Shown here one piece after another: positions 42,726-50,524 of a stretch of 64,000 nucleotides of DNA. Source of the stretch: Arthrobacter sp. H35-D1 (lineage in GTDB: Bacteria > Actinomycetota > Actinomycetes > Actinomycetales > Micrococcaceae); NCBI RefSeq assembly GCF_030063185.1, contig NZ_JASISP010000001.1, forward strand, positions 665,106 through 729,105, read 5' to 3'. Numbering within the stretch: the stretch's first letter is position 1; each line of letters opens with the position of its first letter. The notes beneath the pieces are model-generated. The model saw only the letters and a list, made by a program, of their open reading frames with translations. It was not told the DNA's origin and made no database searches. The translations under genes were made by a program, and so were the position numbers.

Positions 42726-43520
42726 ATGACAAACACCGAACGCCCGCCGTCCAAAGTTCCGGCCGCTGAAAACACGCTGCGCATCTTGAAGCTGCTGTCC
42801 TCCAAAAGGGGCCCGTTGGCGGCGTCGACCATTGCCACCACCTTGGACCTGCCGCGCTCCAGCGTCTACCACCTGCTCGGCGTCATGGAGCAAAGCGGTT
42901 TCGTCATGCACCTGCACGAGGAGCGGCGCTATGGATTGGGCGTTGCGGCCTTTGAGCTGAGCAGCGCCTACTCCCGGCAGGAGCCCCTGTCCCGCCTGGG
43001 CCGGCCGCTGCTTGCCGCGCTCGTGGACAAAATTGGCGAAAGTGCCCACCTGGCTGTGCTGCATGGCCGCGACGTCCTTTACATAGTGGAGGAGCGGGCC
43101 AAGAACCGCCCGTCCCTGGTGACCGACGTCGGCGTGCGGCTGCCCAGCCACCTCACGGCTAGTGGGCGGGCCATTTTGGCGGCACTGCCCAAGTCGCAGG
43201 TTCGTGCCCTGTATCCGAACGCGGCCGCGTTTTCCTCGCGCACCGAGACTCCCGACCCCATCGTGAAGTACTCCACCCTGTCGGCCCACCTCGACCAGGT
43301 GCGGCTGCGCGGATACGCCACCGAAAACGGGGAGGTGACGGACGGTTTTGCCTCCCTTGCGGCAGCCGTCCCGGACCACTTGGGCTGGCCGGTTGCAGCC
43401 GTGGCCGTGACGTTCCTCGCCGAGAAGGTGCCGGCCGAGCAATGGCCCAACCTTGCCGAGCGGGTCAAGAAGGCAGCCGGGGAACTTTCCGGAAGAATTT
43501 ACGGCCGCCGCAACGGCTAA
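42726..43520 (+). CDS. IclR-family transcriptional regulator, probable hut regulator
   Basis: 264 residues. N-terminal winged helix (ENTLRILKLLSSKRGPLAAS, TIATTLDLPRSSVYHLLGVME, split here for reading) is followed by the IclR effector domain with RLPSHLTASGRAILAALP and TENGEVTDGFASLAAAVPDH, the conserved ligand-pocket segments. IclR members control catabolic genes and bind the pathway intermediate; here the adjacent hutH and permease suggest histidine or urocanate. GGGAG is just ahead of the ATG. Followed by hutH 147 bases on, in the same direction. Confidence 0.88.
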   Translation: MTNTERPPSKVPAAENTLRILKLLSSKRGPLAASTIATTLDLPRSSVYHLLGVMEQSGFVMHLHEERRYGLGVAAFELSSAYSRQEPLSRLGRPLLAALVDKIGESAHLAVLHGRDVLYIVEERAKNRPSLVTDVGVRLPSHLTASGRAILAALPKSQVRALYPNAAAFSSRTETPDPIVKYSTLSAHLDQVRLRGYATENGEVTDGFASLAAAVPDHLGWPVAAVAVTFLAEKVPAEQWPNLAERVKKAAGELSGRIYGRRNG

Positions 43521-43598
43521 TCCGGCCCCGTGGACACTCCGCCGCCGGCATGTCTGAAATCCCGGACAGAGCAGCCGCGCGTGGACAGATTACGGTGC

Positions 43599-43626
43599 TT
43601 GAACAGGGGATAGTGGCAACTAAGAC
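43599..43626 (+). promoter_or_regulatory. Candidate promoter of hutH
   Basis: TTGAAC (43599-43604), a 16-base spacer, and TAAGAC (43621-43626), ending 41 bases before the hutH ATG. A moderate match to the sigma-A consensus. Confidence 0.35.
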
Positions 43627-43667
43627 CAGCAGCACCCCAAGTTGTCAGCACCACAAAGGAATCCGCC

Positions 43668-45221
43668 ATGCCCGCAGTTGTCCTCTCCTCCTCCGGCGTC
43701 ACTCCCGCAGACGTTCTCGCCGTCGCCCGCCACGACGCGAAGGTGTCGATCAGCGAGGAGGCGCTGGCCGACGTCGCACGGGTCAGGGCGCACATTGACA
43801 AGCTGGCGCACTCCGACACCCCCGCCTACGGCATTTCCACCGGCTTCGGCGCCTTGGCCAACCGGCACATTCCCGAGGGCATGCGCACGCAGCTGCAAAA
43901 GTCGCTGATCCGCAGCCACTCGGCCGGCATGGGTCCGGCTGTTGAGCGCGAAGTGGTGCGTGCGCTGATGTTCCTGCGCGCCAAGACGCTCGCGTCCGGC
44001 CGCACCGGAGTGCGCCCCGTGGTGCTGCAAACCATGGTGGACGTGCTCAACGCCGGCATCACCCCGGTGGTGCGTGAATTCGGTTCGCTCGGCTGCTCCG
44101 GAGACCTTGCCCCGCTCTCGCACTGCGCGCTGGTGCTCATGGGCGAGGGTGAGGCGGCCGGGCCCGACGGCGTCGTCCGTCCCGTCCCGGAGCTGCTGAC
44201 CGCGGCAGGCATCGAGCCCGTCGAGCTGGCCGAAAAGGAGGGCCTGGCGCTGGTCAACGGCACCGACGGGATGCTCGGCATGCTGTTGATGGCCATCGCC
44301 GATTTGCAGATGCTGCTCACGACGGCGGATATCACCGCGGCGCTCAGCGTCGAGGGGCTGCTGGGCACCGACCAGGTGTTCCTGCCCGAGCTGCACATGC
44401 AACTGCGCCCGCACCCCGGCCAGGCCGCCAGCGCCGACAACATGCTGCGCGTGCTGGCGAACTCGCCCATCGTGGCCTCGCACCGGGTGGGGGATTCGCG
44501 CGTCCAGGACGCCTATTCGCTGCGTTGCGCCCCGCAGGTGGCCGGCGCCGCCCGCGACACCGTGGAGCACGCGCTGACAGTGGCCACCCGCGAACTCGCC
44601 GCCGCCATTGACAACCCCGTGGTGCTGCCGGACGGCCGGGTGTCCTCCAATGGCAACTTCCACGGCGCCCCGGTGGCCTACGTGCTGGACTTCCTGGCCA
44701 TCGTGTCCGCCGACGTCGCCTCGATGGCCGAGCGCCGCACCGACCGCATGCTCGATCCCGCCCGTTCGCACGGACTCCCCGCCTTCCTGGCCGGGGATCC
44801 CGGGGTGGATTCGGGTCTGATGATTGCCCAGTACACGCAGGCAGGGCTGGTCTCGGACGCCAAGCGCCTGGCCGTCCCCGCCTCCGTGGACTCCATCCCC
44901 AGCTCCGCCATGCAGGAGGACCACGTCTCCATGGGCTGGCACGCCGCGCGCAAGCTGCGACGCTCCGTGGAAAACCTGCGCCGGGTGTTGGCCATTGAGC
45001 TTGTCACGGCCGCCCGGGCCATCGACATGCGTTCGTCTTTGTCCGACGGCGCGCTGGTCCCGGGCCCGGCCGGCGCCGCAGTGCTTGAGCTGCTTCGCCA
45101 GACGGTGCCTGGTCCCGGGCCGGACAGGTTCCTCTCGCCCGAACTGGCGGAGGCGGACGCCCTGGTGGGCTCCGGTGCCATCCGTGCGGCAGCTGAAAAG
45201 GCGACAGGCCCGCTGAACTGA
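43668..45221 (+). CDS. hutH: Histidine ammonia-lyase
   Basis: 517 residues. HutH deaminates histidine to trans-urocanate. The MIO prosthetic group forms from residues 143-145, which here are Cys-Ser-Gly (GSLGCSGDLAPLSH) rather than the common Ala-Ser-Gly; the cysteine form is also found in Streptomyces histidases. The catalytic Tyr54 is in PAYGISTGFG. Substrate-binding LVNGTDGML and SLRCAPQ are present. AAAGGAA is 7 bases ahead of the ATG. Followed by a long palindrome (45254-45316) that probably ends the transcript. Urocanase and imidazolonepropionase are not encoded in the window. Confidence 0.95.
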   Translation: MPAVVLSSSGVTPADVLAVARHDAKVSISEEALADVARVRAHIDKLAHSDTPAYGISTGFGALANRHIPEGMRTQLQKSLIRSHSAGMGPAVEREVVRALMFLRAKTLASGRTGVRPVVLQTMVDVLNAGITPVVREFGSLGCSGDLAPLSHCALVLMGEGEAAGPDGVVRPVPELLTAAGIEPVELAEKEGLALVNGTDGMLGMLLMAIADLQMLLTTADITAALSVEGLLGTDQVFLPELHMQLRPHPGQAASADNMLRVLANSPIVASHRVGDSRVQDAYSLRCAPQVAGAARDTVEHALTVATRELAAAIDNPVVLPDGRVSSNGNFHGAPVAYVLDFLAIVSADVASMAERRTDRMLDPARSHGLPAFLAGDPGVDSGLMIAQYTQAGLVSDAKRLAVPASVDSIPSSAMQEDHVSMGWHAARKLRRSVENLRRVLAIELVTAARAIDMRSSLSDGALVPGPAGAAVLELLRQTVPGPGPDRFLSPELAEADALVGSGAIRAAAEKATGPLN

Positions 45222-45253
45222 AACCGGCAGGCCGCTGAGGCCCCGCATGGCTG

Positions 45254-45316
45254 AATCGAATGTGCAGTAGTTGGCAATGTTTTACGAAAACATTGCCAAC
45301 TACTGCACATTCGATT
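45254..45316. terminator. 30-bp perfect palindrome after hutH (related to 50427-50491)
   Basis: Left arm 45254-45283 and right arm 45287-45316 are perfectly complementary over 30 bp with the 3-base loop ACG. The arms start AATCGAATGTGCAG and end TTGGCAATGTTTT. It starts 32 bases after the hutH stop. A second copy with compensating changes is found at 50427-50491, so it is a small family and not just a private terminator. Confidence 0.85.
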
Positions 45317-45402
45317 TGTGGGGGAGGGGGAACGGTGCTGTCCGGGCGTCGATCCTGAACCGTTGAAAGTATTTCTTGTGCATGGTGGGCTGAGCATGTT
45401 TA

Positions 45403-47181
45403 ATGTTCGGAACGCCATCCTTCAAAGATATATTCGAATGGGATCTCGCATTGAAACTCCTCCGGCTATCCATCAGCCATGCACAGCCATACAAAGCATG
45501 GGTCGCAGCAGTACTTGTATTGCAACTGATATCCACTATTGCAGCGCTGTATTTGCCTAGCCTCAACGCGAGGATCATCGACGAGGGCATTGCCCGCGGA
45601 GACACTGATTTCATCTGGTCAACCGGGCTGACCATGGTGGTGGTGTGCTTTGTCCAGGTGACCAGCGCGATTGGCGGCATCTACTTTGGCGCGCGCACCT
45701 CCATGGCGATAGGGCGCGACCTGCGCCGTGAGGTGTACTACCGGGTCAACGCCTTGGGCACCTTGGATGTGAGCCGTTTTGGCACGGCGACGTTGATCAC
45801 CCGGAACACCAACGATGTCCAGCAAGTGCAGATGCTGGTGCTAATGGCGTTGAACTTCATGGTGTCCACACCCATCATGTGCATTGGCGGGATCATCATG
45901 GCCTTGCGCGAAGACGTCGGGTTGTCGTGGCTCGTCTGGGTGTCGGTGCCGTTGCTGTTTGCGGTGGTGGGGGTCCTCGTGGTGAAGTTGCTGCCGCTGT
46001 TCCGCGAAATGCAGGACCGGATCGACACCGTCAATGGCGTGCTGCGCGAACAAATTACCGGCATTCGCGTCATTCGGGCGTTTGTGCGGGAAGGCTTCGA
46101 AGCCGGGCGCTACCGCGACGCCAACTTGGCGTTGACGAAGGTCTCGGTCAAGGTGGGAAACCTGTTTGTGCTGATGTTCCCCGTGATCATGATGATCCTG
46201 CACCTGGCCACCGCCGCCGTGCTCTGGTTTGGCGGGCACCGCGTGGATGCCGGTCAAATGCAGATCGGCTCGCTGACAGCGTTCCTGCAGTACCTGCTGC
46301 AGATCCTGGTGGCCGTCATGATGGGTGTTTTCATGGTCATGATGATTCCTCGTGCCGCGATCTCGGCCGAACGCCTCGACGAGGTGCTCAGCGCGGAACC
46401 CAGCCTGGCCGTGCCCGCCGGAGTGTCGCAGCCTGAACGCCACGAGGTTGAATTCTCGAACGTGTCCTTCGGTTATCCCGGTGCAGAACGGCCGGTGCTG
46501 AACAATGTCAGCTTCACAGCCCGCCAGGGACAGACGACGGCGATTGTCGGCTCCACCGGTTCGGGCAAGTCGACGCTGTTGAACCTGATTCCACGGCTTT
46601 TCGATCCACAGGCAGGAACCGTGCGCATAGGCGGGGTGGAGGTCAGCGAACTGAGCCGCGCCCAAACGGCGGAGCTGGTGGGGCTCGTGCCGCAAAAGCC
46701 GTACTTGTTTTCCGGCACCGTGGCCAGCAACTTGAAGTTTGGCCGTCCCGGCGCCGGCGATGAGGACTTGTGGGAGGCACTGCGCGTGGCCCAGGCCCAA
46801 GACTTTGTGGAGGACAAACCCAAAAAGTTGAACACGCCCATCGCCCAGGGAGGCACCAATGTCTCCGGCGGTCAGCGCCAGCGTTTGTGCATCGCCCGGG
46901 CCCTGGCAGCGCGCCCACGCATCTACTTGTTTGACGATTCCTTCTCCTCCCTTGATGTCGCCACCGACGAGCGGCTGCGCGAATCCCTGCACGAGGCCAC
47001 CGCGGGGGCAACTGTCATCATCGTGGCCCAGCGCGTCTCCACCATCCGGGACGCGGACCACATCATTGTGCTGGACTGCGGTGAAGTGGTGGGCGCCGGA
47101 ACCCACGAGGAACTGCTCGAAGACAACGGCACCTACCAGGAAATCGTTGAATCACAGCTAAGTGTTGAGGGGGTCGCATAA
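45403..47181 (+). CDS. Heterodimeric ABC exporter subunit with degenerate Walker B
   Basis: 592 residues: six membrane helices (residues about 25-320) then a nucleotide-binding domain. Walker A is GSTGSGKSTLL, the signature is [15 protein letters not shown] (intact), and Walker B is YLFDDSFSSLD, where the catalytic Glu is replaced by Asp. This is the marker of the catalytically impaired site in heterodimeric exporters such as TM287/288 and BmrCD. It overlaps its partner by one base. The exporter probably pumps hydrophobic compounds or lipids; a substrate related to histidine is not indicated. The ATG at 45403 has no strong Shine-Dalgarno. Confidence 0.9.
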   Translation: MFGTPSFKDIFEWDLALKLLRLSISHAQPYKAWVAAVLVLQLISTIAALYLPSLNARIIDEGIARGDTDFIWSTGLTMVVVCFVQVTSAIGGIYFGARTSMAIGRDLRREVYYRVNALGTLDVSRFGTATLITRNTNDVQQVQMLVLMALNFMVSTPIMCIGGIIMALREDVGLSWLVWVSVPLLFAVVGVLVVKLLPLFREMQDRIDTVNGVLREQITGIRVIRAFVREGFEAGRYRDANLALTKVSVKVGNLFVLMFPVIMMILHLATAAVLWFGGHRVDAGQMQIGSLTAFLQYLLQILVAVMMGVFMVMMIPRAAISAERLDEVLSAEPSLAVPAGVSQPERHEVEFSNVSFGYPGAERPVLNNVSFTARQGQTTAIVGSTGSGKSTLLNLIPRLFDPQAGTVRIGGVEVSELSRAQTAELVGLVPQKPYLFSGTVASNLKFGRPGAGDEDLWEALRVAQAQDFVEDKPKKLNTPIAQGGTNVSGGQRQRLCIARALAARPRIYLFDDSFSSLDVATDERLRESLHEATAGATVIIVAQRVSTIRDADHIIVLDCGEVVGAGTHEELLEDNGTYQEIVESQLSVEGVA

Positions 47182-49253
47182 TGGCGCGCAGGGACAAGGA
47201 GAGCGGCAAGGGCAGGACTAAAGGCACGGACAAAGTCTTGGCCAACAACACTGCTGCCGAGCTTGCCGCCGAAGAGGAGGCGTTGGACGGGCTCATCCCG
47301 GAATACACGCCCACCGAAGCCGACGGGGACATGTTTGGCGGAGCGCCTGCCAAAAAAGCACAACATTTTTGGCCCTCGGTCAAGCGGTTGCTGGGCCTGC
47401 TGCGCCCCGAACGCACCCAATTCTCCCTGGTGGTGGCGCTCGTGGCTGTTTCCGTGGTCATGACTGTCATTGCCCCCAAAATCCTGGGTGCGGCCATGGA
47501 CGTCATTTTCAATGGCGTGATTGGCTCCCAGCTGCCCCAAGACGTGCCGCTGGATACGCTCGTCGCCGCACAGCGGGCCGCCGGGAATGAACAGTTCGCC
47601 GACATGCTCGCCAAGACCAACCTTGTCCCCGGCGCCGGCATCGACTTCGTTGAGCTGAGCCGACTCATCGCGATTGTGCTGGTCCTGTACATGGTGGCCT
47701 CGACCCTCATCTGGTTGCAAGGCTTTCTGCTCAACGCCCTCGTCATGCGCGTTGTCTACAAGCTCCGTGAAGACATCGAACGCAAACTCAACCGCCTGTC
47801 GCTCGGCTACTTCGACACGCGCCAACGCGGGGACTTGATGTCCAGGGTGACCAACGACGTCGACAACATTCAGGCCGCACTGCAACAGGCATTCTCGCAA
47901 CTGGTGCAATCGGCCCTGACGGTCATCGGCATCGGCGTGATGATGTTCATCGTGTCCTGGCAGTTGGCGCTGATCGCCTTGATCGCCTTGCCGCTCTCGG
48001 CCGTCATTGCCGGGGTGATCGGTTCGCGCTCGCAGAAGCTCTTTGCGGCCCAGTGGAAGCACACCGGATCACTCAACGGGCATGTGGAAGAGACGTTTTC
48101 CGGGCTCGAACTTGTCCGCGCCTACGGCCGCGACCAAGAAATGCTGGCGGAATTCGACGAGCGCAACGAGCACCTCTTCAAAGCCTCCTTCGGTGCCCAG
48201 TTCGTCTCCGGCATGATCATGCCAGCCATGCAATTTGTCTCCTACCTCTCCTACGTGCTGGTCGCCGTCGTCGGCGGTGTTCGCGTGGCAACGGGTCAGA
48301 TGACCCTCGGCGACGCCACGGCGTTCATCCAGTACTCCCGCGAATTCTCCCAGCCCATCGGTGAGATGGCGGGCATCGCCAACATGATCCAGTCCGGCGT
48401 GGCCTCCGCCGAACGGACCTTTGAAATTCTCGACGCCGACGAGCAGGACGAAGAAGAGGACTCGGCCCTTTTGCCGGCAAGCACCGACGGCCATGTGCGC
48501 TTCGAGAACGTGTCCTTCAGCTATGCGCCGGAAACGCCGCTGATCCACGACGTGTCCTTCACGGTGGAGCCCGGACAGACGGTAGCCATCGTGGGGCCCA
48601 CAGGCGCGGGCAAGACAACACTTGTCAACCTCGTCATGCGCTTTTACGAGGTCACCGGAGGACGGGTCATGCTCGACGGCGTGGACACCCGCGAGCTCTC
48701 CCGTGAACAAGTCAGGTCCCAGGTGGGCATGGTGCTTCAGGATGCGTGGCTCTTTGAAGGCACCATCCGGGAGAATATCCGCTACGGCCGGCTGGAGGCC
48801 ACGGACGAGGAAATTGTGGCGGCCGCGGAAGCCACCATGGTGGACAGGTTCGTCCGCCAGCTCCCCCATGGCTATGACACGGTGGTCGACGCCGACGGCG
48901 GGACAGTGTCCGCCGGTGAGCGCCAGCTGCTGACCATTGCCCGGGCGTTCATTGCCAACCCCTCGCTGCTGATCCTTGACGAGGCGACTTCCTCGGTGGA
49001 CACCCGGACTGAGCTGCTGGTCCAGCACGCCATGGCAGCATTGCGCACCGACAGGACATCATTCGTCATTGCGCACAGACTTTCCACCATCCGCGACGCC
49101 CACACCATTCTGGTCATGGAAGACGGCGACATCGTTGAACACGGCAACCACGAGCAGTTGCTGGCCCGCCGCGGGGCTTACTACAAGCTCTACAAGACGC
49201 AGTTCAAGGGCGGTCGCGACCTGGACGAAGAACTGGCGGCGGAGGTGCACTGA
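47181..49253 (+). CDS. Heterodimeric ABC exporter subunit, partner with canonical catalytic Glu
   Basis: 690 residues. A charged N-terminal extension of about 60 residues precedes six membrane helices (ALVAVSVVMTVIAPKILGAA begins the first). The nucleotide-binding domain has Walker A GPTGAGKTTLV, Walker B LLILDEATSSVD with the catalytic Glu, but an altered signature, VSAGERQLL instead of LSGGQ. Because each ATP site combines Walker motifs of one subunit with the signature of the other, this SAGER lies opposite the partner's Asp-for-Glu site, so one composite site is degenerate and the other is intact. An extra loop of about 50 residues between helices 1 and 2 (residues 110-155) is likely extracellular. 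Confidence 0.9.
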   Translation: MARRDKESGKGRTKGTDKVLANNTAAELAAEEEALDGLIPEYTPTEADGDMFGGAPAKKAQHFWPSVKRLLGLLRPERTQFSLVVALVAVSVVMTVIAPKILGAAMDVIFNGVIGSQLPQDVPLDTLVAAQRAAGNEQFADMLAKTNLVPGAGIDFVELSRLIAIVLVLYMVASTLIWLQGFLLNALVMRVVYKLREDIERKLNRLSLGYFDTRQRGDLMSRVTNDVDNIQAALQQAFSQLVQSALTVIGIGVMMFIVSWQLALIALIALPLSAVIAGVIGSRSQKLFAAQWKHTGSLNGHVEETFSGLELVRAYGRDQEMLAEFDERNEHLFKASFGAQFVSGMIMPAMQFVSYLSYVLVAVVGGVRVATGQMTLGDATAFIQYSREFSQPIGEMAGIANMIQSGVASAERTFEILDADEQDEEEDSALLPASTDGHVRFENVSFSYAPETPLIHDVSFTVEPGQTVAIVGPTGAGKTTLVNLVMRFYEVTGGRVMLDGVDTRELSREQVRSQVGMVLQDAWLFEGTIRENIRYGRLEATDEEIVAAAEATMVDRFVRQLPHGYDTVVDADGGTVSAGERQLLTIARAFIANPSLLILDEATSSVDTRTELLVQHAMAALRTDRTSFVIAHRLSTIRDAHTILVMEDGDIVEHGNHEQLLARRGAYYKLYKTQFKGGRDLDEELAAEVH

Positions 49254-49255
49254 TT

Positions 49256-49349
49256 GGGGCGGCACCAGCTCCCCTGCGGGCAGTAAGATTCTCTCGGTCG
49301 CGGGGCGACCTTCAGAATCCATCCCCGCTCCGGGAGCCGGTGGCGCCCC
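49256..49349. other. Nested four-helix hairpin between the exporter and hutG ends
   Basis: Four stems nest in order. Outer 18 bp: 49256-49273 with 49332-49349, 16 of 18 paired. GCGGG 49276-49280 with CCCGC 49324-49328. GATTCT 49287-49292 with AGAATC 49314-49319. GGTCGC 49296-49301 with GCGACC 49305-49310, closing a GGG loop. Small near-symmetric internal loops separate them (CT/TCC, CAGTAA/CATC, CTC/TTC). It is far more elaborate than a normal terminator and lies between convergent genes. Confidence 0.7.
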
Positions 49350-49378
49350 GCCGGTGATCGAGCCCTTCGAGGTCCCGG

Positions 49379-50344
49379 TCACCGCAGGAGCGTATCGATC
49401 AGGCGGGCTGCGACCTTCGCCGTGCGGTTGTCGATGTCGTAGGCAGGGTTCAGCTCGGCCACGTCGGCGTGGAACAGCTTGCCGCTGGCAGCAACTTGGC
49501 GGCACACGGCGACGATCACCGGCAGCGGCACGCCGTACGCTGCCGGTGCGCTGACACCGGGGGCGGTGGCGGCAGGCAGCACGTCCAGGTCGATGGTCAG
49601 GTACACAATGCCAACGGTTTCCAAGAACGAGGACACGAACTCTGCGGTCCGCTCCGCCGTGCAATCCTCGTCGAGCAGGTACTTCACCTCCAAATCGTGG
49701 GCGGTCTCGAAGAGCGCACGGGTGTTGTTCTGCTCGCTGATGCCCACGACGGCGTAGTTCAGTTTTCGTCCTGCGGCGGCTTCAGCATGGGCCATCTGAA
49801 GGAACGGGGTGCCGGAGCTCGGTGTTGGGGCCTCGCGCAGGTCAAAGTGGGCGTCAAGGTTCAGCACGCCCAAGCGGGCGCCACTGGCCACGGACGCTGT
49901 GGCAGCCACACCCAGGTAGCTGGCATACGCACTCTCGTGGCCTCCGCCCAGCACAACGGTGAGGTGCCCGGCGTCGAGCATGCAGGCCAGGGCAGCGCCA
50001 GCTCGGGCCTGGCCGTCCTCCAAGCAGTCCCCTGAAACCACCACGTCCCCGGCATCGATGATGCTGCGCGTGCCGTGGAAGGCCAGCGATCCCAGGGCAG
50101 AGCGGATGGCAGCCGGGCCGGTGGCAGCGCCCGTGCGGCCTCGGTTGCGGGCCACACCGGCGTCGGAGCAAAAGCCCAGGAGTGCGACTGGCCTCGGCTG
50201 CGATGCGTCGGGCGCCGGGCCAAGTGCCGCCGGGGTGCCGGTGTCCACGGCCTGCCACCATCGGCGGTGGGCGGGCGCCTCGCCGTCGTTCCTTCCGGTC
50301 CAGGCAGTGGCGGGAGTATCAACGGCGAGCGTGGAAAAGTCCAT
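49379..50344 (-). CDS. hutG: Formimidoylglutamase (arginase superfamily)
   Basis: 321 residues. HutG hydrolyses N-formimidoyl-glutamate to glutamate and formamide, the last histidine-degradation step. The binuclear manganese ligands of the superfamily are present: GGGHES, NLDAHFDLR and TIDLDVLPAA. The segment GFCSDAGVARNRGRTGAATG near residue 70 is typical of formimidoylglutamases rather than agmatinases. The start is taken at 50344 (MDFSTL); a start 12 codons upstream is open but unconserved. Convergent with the exporter and separated from azgA by a palindromic terminator, so it has its own transcript. Confidence 0.88.
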   Translation of the reverse strand: MDFSTLAVDTPATAWTGRNDGEAPAHRRWWQAVDTGTPAALGPAPDASQPRPVALLGFCSDAGVARNRGRTGAATGPAAIRSALGSLAFHGTRSIIDAGDVVVSGDCLEDGQARAGAALACMLDAGHLTVVLGGGHESAYASYLGVAATASVASGARLGVLNLDAHFDLREAPTPSSGTPFLQMAHAEAAAGRKLNYAVVGISEQNNTRALFETAHDLEVKYLLDEDCTAERTAEFVSSFLETVGIVYLTIDLDVLPAATAPGVSAPAAYGVPLPVIVAVCRQVAASGKLFHADVAELNPAYDIDNRTAKVAARLIDTLLR

Positions 50345-50422
50345 GCATCCAGCCAACAGCACGGGCAGCCCGAGCGCCACCCGCCGTCATGGATGGCAGT
50401 CTCAAACCACAGATCCCGCCCT

Positions 50423-50491
50423 AAAAAAATCGAAAGCTGAGCAGTCGGCAATGTTTTCGACGAACATTGCCGACTGCTCAGCTTTCGATTT
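50423..50491 (-). terminator. 29-bp palindromic terminator of the purine permease gene (related to 45254-45316)
   Basis: Arms 50427-50455 and 50463-50491 are perfectly complementary over 29 bp with a 7-base loop. Read on the minus strand it begins 33 bases after the permease stop and is followed by a run of seven T (complement of 50423-50429), a proper intrinsic terminator. It shares 24 of 30 arm positions with the palindrome after hutH, and every change is compensated in the opposite arm. Confidence 0.9.
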
Positions 50492-50524
50492 CCCCGTTGG
50501 AGCGGGGGGAGCGGAATGACGGGA

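Noticed and set aside
43668-45221. Cys-Ser-Gly in place of Ala-Ser-Gly in the HutH active-site triad as a damaging change
   Set aside because: The cysteine form is known in Streptomyces histidases, where the cofactor still forms.
43620-45248. A 542-codon open frame antisense to hutH
   Set aside because: A His/Gly/Arg-rich shadow; hutH itself has an intact active site.
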